DNA of 64,000 nt from Bacillota bacterium LX-D (GCA_031628995.1 JAVLUO010000003.1:1-64000), one strand, 5' to 3'; numbered from the stretch's first letter, positions 1 to 9,845 are shown. The notes: generated by a model not told the origin, from the sequence alone. A program made the numbers and translations.

Positions 1-153
1 TAACCAACGAATTCCTAAGAAAAATAGGTCTTCAGTCGATAAACGAAAGGTATTCACAAGTACATTAATTCTATTGAACCGCCGTATACCGAACGGTGCG
101 TACGGTGGTGTGAGAGGACGCTGAATTAATTAATTATTCAGCTCCTACTCGAC
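1..153 (+). mobile_element. group II intron, 3' end only
   Basis: The sequence from about 76 to 114 folds as a domain V hairpin: CCGCCGTATACC, loop GAAC, then GGTGCGTACGGTGG. It is followed by a domain VI-like stem (GCTGAAT with ATTCAGC) and the typical 3' end CTCCTACTCGAC at 142-153. The reverse-transcriptase ORF and 5' end lie outside the window. The intron ends 12 bases past the stop of the convergent phosphomutase gene, so it does not interrupt it. The structure was recognised by eye, not with a covariance model. Confidence 0.8.
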
Positions 154-165
154 TTAAATAATGAA

Positions 166-1578
166 TCAAATATTTAAAGCAGAGCGCAATGCTTCTGGCA
201 AAATTTTAATAAGGCTGTAGTTTTGGGTTTCCGTATAAATTCTAAATAAAGGTTCCGTGCCAGAAGGCCTAATAAGTACCCAACTGTCGTCTGCTAGAAG
301 TATTTTTACCCCATCTATGCGAACAATCTCCTTTACATCAATTCCCGCTAAGTCCTTGGGAGCATATCCTTGTAATAAATTCAAAGTCTTTTCCTTAATT
401 TCCCGGCTAGTATGAACATCAATTCTAGCACTGTGGAAACGGCCAAACTCATCGGCTAATTCCTGCAGATTCCTTTGCAAAGATTTCCCTGTAGCAGCTC
501 TAATTTCCGCCATTAAAGCAGCCGCCAAGATCCCATCTTTTTCTGGAATATGGCCGGCAATACTTAAACCTCCGCTTTCTTCTCCGCCTAATATGCTGCC
601 TTTTTCACGCATCATTTGTCCAATATATTTAAAGCCAACGGGAGTTTCTACAACTTCTTGCCCAAAGGAATGGGCCATTTTGTCTAAAAGGTGGGTAGTA
701 GCAACAGTTCTAGCCACTGGGCCTTGTAGACCTTTCCTTTTGACTAAATGATAATAAAGAAGAGATAAGACCTGATTAGGGCTAATATAAGTTCCATCAT
801 CATCGATAATGCCAAAGCGGTCAGCATCTCCATCCAGGGCCAAACCTAAATCAGCCCTGTCCTGAAGTACTTTTTTGCGTAAAGTGCGTAAAATGGGCCC
901 TGTAGGCTCCGGCAAGGTGCCTCCAAAGAGGGGATCACGATAATCATGAAGAGCTGCACAAATAGCCCGGTTCTCTAGTAACTTTTCTAAGTAGCCGATT
1001 CCCGCTCCAAACATTGGATCTAAAACTATTTTTAAACCGGCTCGGCCGATTTCCCCTAAATCTACTATTTTAGCTAACTGGTTTAGATAACTCTCTTTAG
1101 GATCTATTTCCTTCCAAAGTCCTGCTTCCAAAGACTTCTCTTTCGTGGTCTTGTTAACTTCCCCTGCTGCCATTACACTTTCCAAACATTCTTCAATGCG
1201 GTTTGTAATAGCCGGAACTGCCGGACCAGCATACCAGGGAATAAATTTAATGCCGTTATATTCAGGAGGATTATGGCTGGCTGTAATCATAATTGCCCCA
1301 GCCGCCTTCTCTTCTAAAATAGCATAAGCAGTAACCGGTGTAGGACAAGGAGCAGCTGTAACGAAAGCAGGAATTTTATTCCCAGCCAGTACTTCTCCTA
1401 CCCTCTGGGCAAAATGCTCAGATAAAAAGCGATTATCATAACCGATAATTAAGCCTTGGGCACCTGAACCAATTTCGTTAACATAATTTGCAATACTTTG
1501 GGCTACAATTTCCACGTTAGCAAAGGTAAAGTCTTCAGCGATAATAGCCCTCCAACCATCTGTACCAAATTTGATCAT
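166..1578 (-). CDS. phosphoglucomutase/phosphomannomutase family protein
   Basis: Cytosolic alpha-D-phosphohexomutase that interconverts hexose 1- and 6-phosphates, feeding nucleotide-sugar synthesis. All four family signatures are present: the phosphoserine loop TASHNPPEYNG, the metal site DGDADRFG, the sugar-binding GEESGG and the C-terminal phosphate-binding RPSGTEP. I start it at the ATG at 1578 (MIKFGTDGWRAI), preceded by GGGAGGAA; an upstream in-frame extension to 1641 lacks a ribosome site and is unlike the family. Length is 470 aa, normal for the family. It is the last gene of a minus-strand group with the HEAT protein and cinA. The choice between glucose, mannose and glucosamine phosphate cannot be made from motifs. 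Confidence 0.93.
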   Translation of the reverse strand: MIKFGTDGWRAIIAEDFTFANVEIVAQSIANYVNEIGSGAQGLIIGYDNRFLSEHFAQRVGEVLAGNKIPAFVTAAPCPTPVTAYAILEEKAAGAIMITASHNPPEYNGIKFIPWYAGPAVPAITNRIEECLESVMAAGEVNKTTKEKSLEAGLWKEIDPKESYLNQLAKIVDLGEIGRAGLKIVLDPMFGAGIGYLEKLLENRAICAALHDYRDPLFGGTLPEPTGPILRTLRKKVLQDRADLGLALDGDADRFGIIDDDGTYISPNQVLSLLYYHLVKRKGLQGPVARTVATTHLLDKMAHSFGQEVVETPVGFKYIGQMMREKGSILGGEESGGLSIAGHIPEKDGILAAALMAEIRAATGKSLQRNLQELADEFGRFHSARIDVHTSREIKEKTLNLLQGYAPKDLAGIDVKEIVRIDGVKILLADDSWVLIRPSGTEPLFRIYTETQNYSLIKILPEALRSALNI

Positions 1579-1645
1579 TCTTTTCCTCCCTATCAAAGTC
1601 GTCTGTATATTTACATATTTTAACATGTAAATATATTCCATTCAA

Positions 1646-2314
1646 CTACTTGATCATCCTTTTAAACTTTTTATAATCGATGCCTCTGCTTTTTGCCTGA
1701 AGGCTAAAATAATCTGCCGAAGGATACACTGTAAAGTGGGGTATTGGAGGAGCCTTCAGCTCTAAATCTTGCAAATAATGTTTAACCCTCTTGTTTTCCT
1801 GCTGCAGAGCAGCTAAAAATTCTTCGGGATCTTGAACTTTTTGCAGAGCATAGCCTAAAGCTTCGGCTACAACTTCTCTGCGGATAATTCTCCCTTGAGG
1901 CTTACTAGCAAACTCTAAAATAGTCCGAACAGCTTCTCTTCCTCCAATACCTCCTAAAGCTACGATGCTTCCCCGAACCACAAAAGGGTTAAAGTCGGAA
2001 AGGAGGGAGCCCAGTGTCAGTACACTTGACTCTTCCCCAATGAGTTGAATTAATTCTAAGGTATGGAGGCGAAATTCTTCACTTTGTTCTGTCTGTAAGA
2101 TGGTATATAACTTAGGCAAAATAACGGGGTCGAAGATTTTTCGCAGAACCCCATATGCTTTGCAGCGAGTTAAATAATCCGGGTGCTTTAAGAGACTGCT
2201 TACAGCTAAAGCTTTTTCTTTGCTAGGGGTTAAACTTAACTGATCTAAATAAGCAATACATTCAGCGCCAGGCCGTTCTAAACTGAGTTTAGAAAGTATT
2301 TCTTGCTCATTCAT
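1646..2314 (-). CDS. HEAT-repeat protein
   Basis: 222-aa soluble protein made of degenerate alpha-helical HEAT-type repeats. About five helix pairs are visible, with repeats such as VVRGSIVALGGIGGREAVRTIL and RREVVAEALGYAL. No catalytic motif or signal peptide is seen. Its ATG overlaps the cinA stop by 8 bases (2307-2314), so it is translationally coupled to cinA. HEAT repeats normally act as protein-binding scaffolds; the partner is unknown. The overlap suggests a role related to its operon neighbours, but no specific function can be assigned. Confidence 0.8.
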   Translation of the reverse strand: MNEQEILSKLSLERPGAECIAYLDQLSLTPSKEKALAVSSLLKHPDYLTRCKAYGVLRKIFDPVILPKLYTILQTEQSEEFRLHTLELIQLIGEESSVLTLGSLLSDFNPFVVRGSIVALGGIGGREAVRTILEFASKPQGRIIRREVVAEALGYALQKVQDPEEFLAALQQENKRVKHYLQDLELKAPPIPHFTVYPSADYFSLQAKSRGIDYKKFKRMIK

Positions 2315-3545
2315 AGCGCAGCAGCTCCCAAAGTAAAACTAATGCTCTTTGGGCAGCCTGGGCTTTAATACTAGTTCTGTCCCCAAAGAATTGTTCTCTC
2401 TCGATGACAATGTTGCCCCGAAAATTAATGGCAATATATACTAAACCAACAGGCTTCTCGGGAGTTCCTCCTCCAGGCCCGGCTAGTCCTGTAATAGCAA
2501 TAGTCAAGTCGCTGTTAGTATATTCCCTAAGTCCTTTAGCCATTGCCTCAGCTGTTTCCGGGCTTACAGCACCATAAGCAGCTAATTTTTCCACTCCAAC
2601 CCCCGCCAGCCTAGTTTTCCATCTGCTGGCATAAGTAACAGCACCCATTTGGAAATACATGGAACTTCCTGCTACGTTAGTCAGCCGATGGGCTAATAAT
2701 CCTCCCGTGCAGGATTCCACAGTAGCAATTTTCAATTGATTACGAGTAAGTATTTCCCCAATTACTCGCTCCAAAGTTTCCTCGTCTGTTCCATAAATAT
2801 AATCATCAAGCTTACTGCGAACCTTCTTTTCCATTTGCTTAATTAACTGCTGTACCTCCGAGCTATCCTTCCCTTTGGCTGTAATGCGTAAATGGACTTC
2901 TCCAAGTTTTACAGTAGGAGCCAGAGTTGGATTGGGGCAAGGAAGGAACTCCTTAACTTTATCCTCAACCTGAGGCTCTCCTAAACCTACTACTTTCAGC
3001 ACCTTAGATTGAATGGTCTGATCCAAATGATACTTAGCCTGCAGATAGGGCATTAGCTGTTCTGTAAACATTATTTCCATTTCCCTGCTTGGCCCCGGTA
3101 AAAGGCAGTATGTACTCTCTCCTGCTGTTACTACAATGCCCGGAGCCGTACCTATTCTATTATCTAAAATTTGCGCTCCTTCAGGTGCTAAAAACTGTTT
3201 TTTCTTAATTTGGTCTAAGGGCCGGCCCTTTAACTTAAAATAGCGCTCCACAACAGCCTTAGCTTCGCTGCTTTCCACAAGCTTTAACTGTAAAGCATCT
3301 GCTAATGCTTCCCTAGTTATGTCATCTTCGGTAGGCCCTAAACCTCCATTAATAATTATTAAATCAGCCTTGCCCTGAGCCAAACTGATGGCTTCAGCTA
3401 TTCTTTGTCTATTATCCCCAACTGTCACAAGAGTATAAAGATCAATGCCCATTTGAGCTAGCTCTTTAGCTAAATACCGGGCATTAGTATTGACAATCTG
3501 CCCCAGCAGCAGTTCAGTGCCTGTAAAAATAAGATAGGCTTTCAT
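2307..3545 (-). CDS. cinA: CinA family protein (nicotinamide-nucleotide amidase)
   Basis: 412-aa two-domain CinA. The N-terminal half is a MoCF-type domain (TGTELLLGQIVNTNARYLA; GGLGPTEDDITREALA). The C-terminal ~160 residues are the PncC-type NMN deamidase domain (ATVESCTGGLLAHRLTNVAGSS; AITGLAGPGGGTPEKPVG). In characterised relatives the protein deamidates NMN to NaMN in pyridine nucleotide salvage, and the N-terminal domain can act as an ADP-ribose pyrophosphatase. Length and domain order are typical. It is first in a short operon with the HEAT protein and the phosphomutase. The start ATG is preceded by GAGGAGTTGG. Confidence 0.95.
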   Translation of the reverse strand: MKAYLIFTGTELLLGQIVNTNARYLAKELAQMGIDLYTLVTVGDNRQRIAEAISLAQGKADLIIINGGLGPTEDDITREALADALQLKLVESSEAKAVVERYFKLKGRPLDQIKKKQFLAPEGAQILDNRIGTAPGIVVTAGESTYCLLPGPSREMEIMFTEQLMPYLQAKYHLDQTIQSKVLKVVGLGEPQVEDKVKEFLPCPNPTLAPTVKLGEVHLRITAKGKDSSEVQQLIKQMEKKVRSKLDDYIYGTDEETLERVIGEILTRNQLKIATVESCTGGLLAHRLTNVAGSSMYFQMGAVTYASRWKTRLAGVGVEKLAAYGAVSPETAEAMAKGLREYTNSDLTIAITGLAGPGGGTPEKPVGLVYIAINFRGNIVIEREQFFGDRTSIKAQAAQRALVLLWELLRYE

Positions 3546-3600
3546 GGTTCCAACTCCTCATTTTTAACTTATATGACGAATACGACTGTAGTATAACACA

Positions 3601-3645
3601 AAAGCAATTGGTTATTTATTCTATAGAAAATTAACCAATTGCTTT
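3601..3645 (-). terminator. stem-loop between the coiled-coil gene and cinA
   Basis: A perfect 14-bp inverted repeat (AAAGCAATTGGTTA at 3601-3614, TAACCAATTGCTTT at 3632-3645) lies downstream of the 74-aa gene. On the minus strand it is followed by TTTTGTG, a weak U-tract. It probably ends the tagO/coiled-coil transcript. Confidence 0.6.
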
Positions 3646-3681
3646 AGCTGCAAAAATAATTTTTTAAATTTTTATAAATAT

Positions 3682-3906
3682 TTATTTAATTTTTTGCTGC
3701 AATTCCTGAATTCTATTTTTTAAGGCTGCAATTTGCTGCTGTAAATTAAGTATTTTTTTAGAAGTGGCTTCCGTCACATAGCTTTTAGCAGCAATAGGGT
3801 CCTTAGCAGCAACATTTTCGTCAGCTTGTACTTTTTGTCCAAGCAAAAAGGCTCCTGCGAATAAACATAGGAAGGTTATGGATAAAAGCCATTTTTTCTT
3901 TAACAT
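3682..3906 (-). CDS. small exported coiled-coil protein
   Basis: 74-aa protein with an N-terminal signal or anchor segment (LLSITFLCLFAGAFLLG, residues 7-23), a short linker containing DPIAAKSYV, and a C-terminal heptad-rich coiled coil (ILNLQQQIAALKNRIQELQQ). No known family was recognised. The DP..(T/A)KSYV followed by a coiled coil is shared with the larger stalk-domain protein at 52769-53398, so the two look like short and long versions of one exported architecture. It lies 15 bases downstream of tagO on the same strand, suggesting co-transcription and a cell-envelope role (inference). Confidence 0.75.
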   Translation of the reverse strand: MLKKKWLLSITFLCLFAGAFLLGQKVQADENVAAKDPIAAKSYVTEATSKKILNLQQQIAALKNRIQELQQKIK

Positions 3907-3921
3907 GTTTTATCCACCCCT

Positions 3922-4989
3922 TTAGCTTCTAGTTTTAAACTTCGGTTCCACAGCTGTAGGCAGCTGATAGGAAACTTTTCCCGATAAAACACCTAATTTG
4001 TTTGCCCCCACTATCGTAATCACAGTTAAAGCAATTAAAAACATATAACTATGGGCTGCTGAAAGTTTGCTTAAAAGTACTGCACTTCCCCCTAAGCACA
4101 GGTCAATAGCATAGATTACCAAAACCGTCTGCTTATGGGTTAAGCCTATTTCCAGCAAGCAATGATGCAAATGTTTTTTATCCGGTTGAAAAATAGGTTT
4201 GCCGTTATAAAAGCGGCGAATAATAGCAAAAAGCGTATCCATAATGGGAATTCCTAAAATCACAATAGGAATAAATACAGAGATAATTGTTGCTCCCTTA
4301 GTTAAACCTAAAATTGCCATGGCTCCTAGGTTGAATCCTAGAAACAGGGATCCGCTGTCTCCCATAAAAATCTGAGCCGGGTTGAAATTATAACGCAAAA
4401 AGCCTAAAATACTAGCTGCCAAAATCAAAGCTAAAACTGTAACTAAAATTTGTCCATCAATCCAGGCAACAACTGCCATGGTTACAGCTGCAATTGCTGA
4501 AGTACCTGCTGCCAAACCGTCTAAACCATCAATTAAATTAATGGCATTAGTTACTCCAATAATCCAAAGTATTGTTACCGGAATGGAAAACTGTTTGAGA
4601 AAAATTACCCCTTCCCCAAAAGGATAAGTAATAAAATGCACTCTATAGCCAAAATGCACCAAAATAAAAGCAGCAGCAATTTGACCTGCTAATTTTAATT
4701 TAGGTGATAAACCAAAGGTATCATCTACTACTCCGATAAGGACAATTAAAGTTCCTCCTAAGAGCAGTCCCACAATCTGAGTTGTCAATTCCTGAGTAAG
4801 CAGCACAACGGCCGTAAAAGATAAGTAAATGCCCAATCCCCCAATTCGGGGCATTAAGCTTTGATGCACCTTCCTAGCATCAGGTGCATCTGTAGCACCA
4901 ATCTTGTAAGCCAGCTTTTTAACTAAAGGGGTTACCCCTAAAGAAATCAAGCAGGCACAAAGCAAAATCACCGGCAAAGAAATATGCAA
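3922..4989 (-). CDS. tagO: undecaprenyl-phosphate GlcNAc-1-phosphate transferase (TagO/WecA type)
   Basis: Polytopic membrane enzyme (about 10 hydrophobic segments, 355 aa) of the MraY/WecA/TagO family. It transfers HexNAc-1-phosphate from UDP-HexNAc to undecaprenyl phosphate, the first step of wall teichoic acid or secondary wall polymer synthesis. Family motifs seen: DAPDARKVHQSLMPRIGG, DDTFGLSPKLKL, the catalytic NAINLIDGLDGLAAG, FMGDSGSLFLGF, and the WecA/TagO-type loop PDKKHLHHCLL. The start is TTG at 4989 with GAGGGGG eight bases upstream. Lipid-linked sugar from this enzyme is the expected acceptor for the TagA homologue at 50774-51523. Confidence 0.92.
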   Translation of the reverse strand: MHISLPVILLCACLISLGVTPLVKKLAYKIGATDAPDARKVHQSLMPRIGGLGIYLSFTAVVLLTQELTTQIVGLLLGGTLIVLIGVVDDTFGLSPKLKLAGQIAAAFILVHFGYRVHFITYPFGEGVIFLKQFSIPVTILWIIGVTNAINLIDGLDGLAAGTSAIAAVTMAVVAWIDGQILVTVLALILAASILGFLRYNFNPAQIFMGDSGSLFLGFNLGAMAILGLTKGATIISVFIPIVILGIPIMDTLFAIIRRFYNGKPIFQPDKKHLHHCLLEIGLTHKQTVLVIYAIDLCLGGSAVLLSKLSAAHSYMFLIALTVITIVGANKLGVLSGKVSYQLPTAVEPKFKTRS

Positions 4990-5108
4990 AATTCTTTCCC
5001 CCTCTCACCAGCGACCACTGCAAAAACTGTTAGATATTAAGGTTTATGTAATTATTCATTTGTTAGATATTATAGTACTTTAGTTTTTAAAATTCAATAA
5101 AGAGAATT

Positions 5109-5534
5109 TTACTTTTCAATGGCAAACATTAATTCTACTTGACAAGCAAGCTCCTCTCCTACATAAGCTTCCCCTCTGGCTTTACCAATGTTGCCCCTTA
5201 ATTTTAACAGTTCAACCTTTAGTTCTAAAGTGTCTCCAGGGAAAACTTGCCTCCGGAAACGGGCTCCATCAATTCCTGCTAAAAAAGCTATTTTCCCTTG
5301 ATACTCAGGTTTACTTAGCATAGCAACTGCCCCTACTTGAGCCAATGCTTCAATAATCAGCACCCCTGGCATTACTGGATACTCTGGAAAATGGCCTTGG
5401 AAAAAAGGCTCGTTAATAGTTACATTTTTAATCCCCGTAATCTTTTTCCCTTCTTCAATAGAAATAACCCTATCAACTAATAAAAATGGATAACGATGGG
5501 GTAAGATTTTTTGAATTTCAACAGTATTTAACAT
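5109..5534 (-). CDS. fabZ: 3-hydroxyacyl-ACP dehydratase FabZ
   Basis: 141-aa hot-dog-fold dehydratase of type II fatty acid synthesis. The catalytic His lies in [15 protein letters not shown] and the catalytic Glu in [12 protein letters not shown]; the N-terminal [13 protein letters not shown] is characteristic of FabZ. The start ATG follows AAGGAGGAAATT. It sits between murJ and tagO (10-base gap to murJ), a neighbourhood of envelope genes and not a fab operon, but domain and length leave little doubt on the assignment. Confidence 0.96.
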   Translation of the reverse strand: MLNTVEIQKILPHRYPFLLVDRVISIEEGKKITGIKNVTINEPFFQGHFPEYPVMPGVLIIEALAQVGAVAMLSKPEYQGKIAFLAGIDGARFRRQVFPGDTLELKVELLKLRGNIGKARGEAYVGEELACQVELMFAIEK

Positions 5535-5544
5535 AATTTCCTCC

Positions 5545-7092
5545 TTAATTTGCTATTTTATTTTTCCGCTTTAGTATAGCCAGAAAGGCTTGAATTTCAT
5601 CTATTTTAAATGCTAGAACTAAAAGTACATAAAGTAAGGCACTGCAAGTGCAAGTTATAGTTAAGTTGATTAAATTACCAAGTTGGCTTATGCCGAACCA
5701 ATTGCCCAGACCAGAATAAAGGGCTACTGCTACGGCTCCCATGGCTAAAGAAGCCCCAAAAGTTACTACAGTAGTTTTCACCAGCCCCTTGGAACCAATC
5801 CCTTTGACTTTAAGCTGCAAAGACCAATAGAGTTGAAACATATTTAAGACTGCTGCTAAAGAGTTGGCTAAAGCTAACCCATTATGACCCATTTTAGGCA
5901 GTAAGATTATACTTAAAACAATGTCAGCCACAACAGAAACTAGTCCCAAAAGAAGGGGAGATTTTAAATCCTGCATAGCATAAAAAGCTCTAGTTAAAAT
6001 AGTATTGACGGCGATAAACCATAGTCCCAGACTAAAATATAATAAAGACGTTGAAGTCAGCACCGTAGCCCGGGCATCAAAAGCACCCCGTTCAAATACT
6101 AACCGCACAATTGGCTCTTTTAGAACTATTAACCCAATTGCTGCCGGGACAATGGCTACAGTCACCATGCCTAAACCTTTTCTGACAGTCTGGGCCAAAG
6201 CAGCAAAATCTTTTTTCGCTACTCCTTCAGCCATAGCTGGGAAAATAGCCGTAGAAACAGCTGCCGCAAAAATCCCTAAAGGCAAATTCATCAGCCGATT
6301 AGCAAAGTCTAAGGCAGTGATGCTGCCAGCAGTTAAATGGGATGCAAAAAACCTATTTAAAGCTAATAAAATTTGGTTAATAGAAATACTTAAGGACATA
6401 GGCACAATAGCGAAAATCATACTGCGGACCCCTGGATCCTGAAAATTCATTACCCAATGATAACGAAAGTTAATTTTCCTTAAATTGGGTATTTGAATTA
6501 AAAAGAAGCCCACAAAACCGGCTAAAGTACCATAGGCCAAACCTTCTACCCGGTATTCAGCACCAAAAACAAGCACCGCTAAAATAACAATAATATTAGC
6601 TAAAGCAGGAGCAAAAGCAGGTATGGTAAATTGTTTGCCTGCATTTAAAACGCCTGTTAAAAGCATTCCTGTTCCCATAAATATAATAGAAGGAAACATA
6701 ATTCTGCTTAAATGAGCTGTTAACTCTACTGTTTGGCCGCTAAAGCCAGGAGCCATAATTCTAACTAAGAAAGGTGCAAAAATCATCCCTAAGATTGTTA
6801 ATATTGTAAGGAGCAATGTAGTTCCATTGAGCATAGAAGAAACTACTTTCCAGCCCTGCTCTTCTTCCTTCCGCAGTAAATAACCGGTTACTACAGGTAC
6901 GACTAAAGTAGCAAAAGCCACCCCTAAGATGGCTTGTAAAGAATATGGCAAAGTATAGGCAACTAAATAAGCATCGGTAGCACCACTTGCCCCAAATTGT
7001 TTGGCAATAACAGCGTCCCGGACAAAGCCAAGAACTCTGCTGATTAAATTCATAATTAAGACAATAAAAGCTGCTTTGGCAAGTTTGCTCAT
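5545..7092 (-). CDS. murJ: lipid II flippase MurJ (MviN family)
   Basis: 515-aa integral membrane protein with about 14 hydrophobic segments. Its N-terminus is MviN-like ([36 protein letters not shown], split by the first two helices). Further family landmarks are [29 protein letters not shown] and [12 protein letters not shown]. MurJ moves lipid-linked peptidoglycan precursor across the cytoplasmic membrane. Next to tagO, a role in export of another lipid-linked glycan is possible, but canonical MurJ is the better call. Confidence 0.92.
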   Translation of the reverse strand: MSKLAKAAFIVLIMNLISRVLGFVRDAVIAKQFGASGATDAYLVAYTLPYSLQAILGVAFATLVVPVVTGYLLRKEEEQGWKVVSSMLNGTTLLLTILTILGMIFAPFLVRIMAPGFSGQTVELTAHLSRIMFPSIIFMGTGMLLTGVLNAGKQFTIPAFAPALANIIVILAVLVFGAEYRVEGLAYGTLAGFVGFFLIQIPNLRKINFRYHWVMNFQDPGVRSMIFAIVPMSLSISINQILLALNRFFASHLTAGSITALDFANRLMNLPLGIFAAAVSTAIFPAMAEGVAKKDFAALAQTVRKGLGMVTVAIVPAAIGLIVLKEPIVRLVFERGAFDARATVLTSTSLLYFSLGLWFIAVNTILTRAFYAMQDLKSPLLLGLVSVVADIVLSIILLPKMGHNGLALANSLAAVLNMFQLYWSLQLKVKGIGSKGLVKTTVVTFGASLAMGAVAVALYSGLGNWFGISQLGNLINLTITCTCSALLYVLLVLAFKIDEIQAFLAILKRKNKIAN

Positions 7093-7169
7093 TTTTCCAC
7101 CTCTAGCGATCCTCGTAATCTTTTCTTTGTCATTATACTGCCTAAAACAGCTGCTAGCAACAAAAGTGA

Positions 7170-8444
7170 CTAATTCTGCCGGGGAGGTGTAGTGGTAAAA
7201 TTAATAGTTTTCGTTGTCTCATCCCAGGAAAAACCAGCACTACAAGCTTCTGCTGCCAAACGCAGAGGAACCATTAAAGTACTGCCCATAATTTTCGGTG
7301 CTGCCTGTAACGTAACCTCTGTGCCGTTAAGAGTTGCCTTGGTAGAATTTAATTTAGCAATTGCTGTCCCGGCCCCTTTATAGACAGTTAATTGTTTGGT
7401 TTGTGGATCCCAGCTGAGTTTGGCTCCAAGAGCTGTGATGAATTCCCTAGCGGGCACAAAAATTGTTCCGTTGCTAATTACAGGCAATTTCTCAGAGTAG
7501 ATCCATTGTCCATCTACATAAGATTTCATGGATTTATCATTAAATTCCACAACAGCTGATTTGCCGCTGGTATAACTAAGACTTAGATAGTATTTCCCAT
7601 CATTACCTAAAGCTGCTCCCCAAAGATTCAGAATAGGCAGTGAATCTAAAACATCCTGCCAATAAATAATCTTCGTAACTTTGTTTTCTCGGTCTAAATC
7701 AATCATGCGGGCACTGTCTAAATCGATAATTGCAGTGCTGCCATCTTCATGGCGAACTGCCTCCGTTGGTCCCGAAAGTTTGCCTAAAGCAGTTCCTTTC
7801 TTGCCATCCCCATAGTGCCAAACAGTTTGACCAGCACTATCTACTTCAAAAACTCTGCCCCCACGATAACCTCGATCAACGATTAAAGTATGGCCGTTAC
7901 TTAAACGATGGGCCTTGACAGGATTAACTAAACCCTGGGCAAAAGACCAAACAAGCTGTTTATTAGCCCCTACTTCCATAATTTTTGTGGGAGTAACTAT
8001 TAAAACATTCCCGCTGGGAGTTTTTTCCGCATAGCGAGGTGCATTAGCCCGGCTAAGCAAATCATATTGCCAGATATTAACCCCCGAGGGATTTACCTCA
8101 ATGACCCTTGGCTTACGAGGATACCCCGGAGCTCCGCTGTCAGCAATTAAAGTATTGCCATTAGGCAATCTCACGGCGCTATTGGCTTGCATCTTTTTAT
8201 ATTGCCAAATAGTTTTCTTTTCCCCGTTAACCTCCAGCACAGCCGGGCCGCTATACCCATTGGTTGTCACAAGTAGATTATTATTCTCTAAAACCTGTAC
8301 ATGTCCCGGGTGAGCTATACTAACAGTATTTCTCCATTCCCACATAACCCGTGAGGAAGCTGCCCAAGCATGTTCAGGTACAAAGGTGCAAACACTGAAT
8401 AAAATTGCTCCAACTAGGAAAATACTTTTCAAGAGTCGACTCAT
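7170..8444 (-). CDS. secreted beta-propeller (arylsulfotransferase-like) protein with stalk domain
   Basis: 424-aa exported protein. It has a signal peptide (about residues 1-28, ending near AWAAS), then a repeat region with recurring N-x-L-(L/I)-(V/I) blades (NNNLLVTTNGYSG, NGNTLIADSG, SGNVLIVTP, NGHTLIVDRGYRGG), as in PQQ- or arylsulfotransferase-like propellers. The C-terminal ~110 residues match the copper-amine-oxidase-N-like stalk domain (FVPAREFITALGAKLSWD; MVPLRLAAEACSAGFSWDE). The active-site residues of sulfotransferases were not identified, so it may be purely a binding or structural surface protein. It is followed by murJ and preceded by another stalk protein on the same strand. 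Confidence 0.78.
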   Translation of the reverse strand: MSRLLKSIFLVGAILFSVCTFVPEHAWAASSRVMWEWRNTVSIAHPGHVQVLENNNLLVTTNGYSGPAVLEVNGEKKTIWQYKKMQANSAVRLPNGNTLIADSGAPGYPRKPRVIEVNPSGVNIWQYDLLSRANAPRYAEKTPSGNVLIVTPTKIMEVGANKQLVWSFAQGLVNPVKAHRLSNGHTLIVDRGYRGGRVFEVDSAGQTVWHYGDGKKGTALGKLSGPTEAVRHEDGSTAIIDLDSARMIDLDRENKVTKIIYWQDVLDSLPILNLWGAALGNDGKYYLSLSYTSGKSAVVEFNDKSMKSYVDGQWIYSEKLPVISNGTIFVPAREFITALGAKLSWDPQTKQLTVYKGAGTAIAKLNSTKATLNGTEVTLQAAPKIMGSTLMVPLRLAAEACSAGFSWDETTKTINFTTTPPRQN

Positions 8445-8471
8445 CTAATCCCCACCTTATGTAAATTCTTT

Positions 8472-9662
8472 TTACTTAATCTCCACTGCATTTTTATCTG
8501 TCCAGTTTACTTCTTTCCCTAAGGCAGAGCTAATAAAACGAATAGGCACTAAAGTCCTGCCTCCTACTTCTTGAGCCGGCACATCCAGGCTTACTTCCTG
8601 TCCATCAATCAAAGCTGTACTGGCTCCAATGGTAAATTGAACCACTTTGCCGTCCTTCCGGGCTGTAATTGATTTACTAGCAGCATCGTATTCTACCTGA
8701 GCACCAATAGCCTCTAAAATGCCTCGAAAGGGAACTAATACTCTGCCTTGTTTCATTTGAGGAGGAACATCGAAATCGATTCTTGCTCCGTCAAGATAAA
8801 CAGGAATACTTGCTAAAATTACAATTCCATTGTTGACGGATCTTTCCCTCCCATCGGAAGGTTTATTTACAACCTGATTATTGACAACCATTTCACTGGA
8901 GCCTCCGCCATCTAAGCCGATGGCTTCCTGGGCTCCTAAATCTGCCATTAGACAAGCTAATTCTTCTAAATTCAACCCTGCACTGCGGCCAGACTGCCGG
9001 CCGTCAACTACTAGTAATAACATTTGCTGATCCCTAGTTACACCTAAAGCAGTGCGAGGTGCTCTCTCTAGAACACCGCCTGTAAATCCTTCGGCTACAG
9101 CTTCCAGTACCGGCTGCCCTTCCTCCACCAGAAGCGGTCCGGCAGTAATTAAGTGTTTTAACCCTTGCCAATAGGCATCTGTACTGCCTGCCTGATAGCA
9201 GCCGACTTTCACAGTCTTATCGTTAAAAATACCCAGGCTGGCTCGAAGTATATCGGAAGAAGCCACAGTCTTTCCATTAATAATTAAATTCCCCACAGGA
9301 TTATGTGGACTGGACATGCTAAAAAAGCCTCCATTAATGGCCCCTACAGCACCTGTTCTTTTGGCCATGGAACTAACTTTTTCAACGGAACCTTTGCCTC
9401 CCGCTGCTAAAACAGGCTGAACTTCTATATTATCCTTGGTTAAATCAGCCTTTAAAACATAAACCCTAAGGGGCGATCCTGCTGCTGTAGATCCTATATA
9501 AGTAGTATACACAACTCCAGGGGCTAGGGTTTTGGTGCCGCTTTGTTTCAATTTAGGCTGAAGCTGACTATAATCTGCCCAAGCTGCAGTTACAGCTAGG
9601 AACATACAGACTAATGTACTTAAAAGCATAAATAAAAATTTTCGGGAATGTTTTTTAACCAC
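8472..9662 (-). CDS. phosphodiester glycosidase (NAGPA) family protein with stalk domain
   Basis: 396-aa exported protein. The start is GTG at 9662, with AGGAGG ten bases upstream, and it opens with a signal peptide (about 1-30). The NAGPA-type domain covers about residues 60-270 with GAINGGFFSM, RTALGV, LLLVVDGRQSGRSAGLNLEELA, IGLDGGGSSEMVV and SVNNGIVI. These families hydrolyse sugar phosphodiester bonds, for example GlcNAc-1-phosphodiesters. The C-terminal ~110 residues are a stalk domain (VLVPFRGILEAIGAQVEYD; LVPIRFISSALGKEVNW). A role in trimming wall glycan phosphodiesters fits the tagO neighbourhood, but this is inference. Confidence 0.85.
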   Translation of the reverse strand: MVKKHSRKFLFMLLSTLVCMFLAVTAAWADYSQLQPKLKQSGTKTLAPGVVYTTYIGSTAAGSPLRVYVLKADLTKDNIEVQPVLAAGGKGSVEKVSSMAKRTGAVGAINGGFFSMSSPHNPVGNLIINGKTVASSDILRASLGIFNDKTVKVGCYQAGSTDAYWQGLKHLITAGPLLVEEGQPVLEAVAEGFTGGVLERAPRTALGVTRDQQMLLLVVDGRQSGRSAGLNLEELACLMADLGAQEAIGLDGGGSSEMVVNNQVVNKPSDGRERSVNNGIVILASIPVYLDGARIDFDVPPQMKQGRVLVPFRGILEAIGAQVEYDAASKSITARKDGKVVQFTIGASTALIDGQEVSLDVPAQEVGGRTLVPIRFISSALGKEVNWTDKNAVEIK

Positions 9663-9802
9663 GCAATTGCAACCTCCTGTACAACTATTCCAATTTTTTT
9701 CAAACTACCACATGTTTTGACGAAAATAAATTCTAAATAGTTGCACTTTTCCAAAATAAAGCTAGAAAATAAGTTCTATCATATTTTGCGACAAAATACA
9801 GC

Positions 9803-9845
9803 TTGACATACTTTTGAAATTTTGTTAACTTGTTAATTATTAACA
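9803..9845 (+). promoter_or_regulatory. marR-operon promoter with palindromic operator
   Basis: TTGACA at 9803-9808 is followed after 17 bases by a weak -10 (TAACTT, 9826-9831). A perfect palindrome TGTTAAT-T-ATTAACA (9831-9845) overlaps the -10/start region, where a MarR-type repressor would block transcription. The likely regulator is the gene immediately downstream (autoregulation, inferred). Confidence 0.55.
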
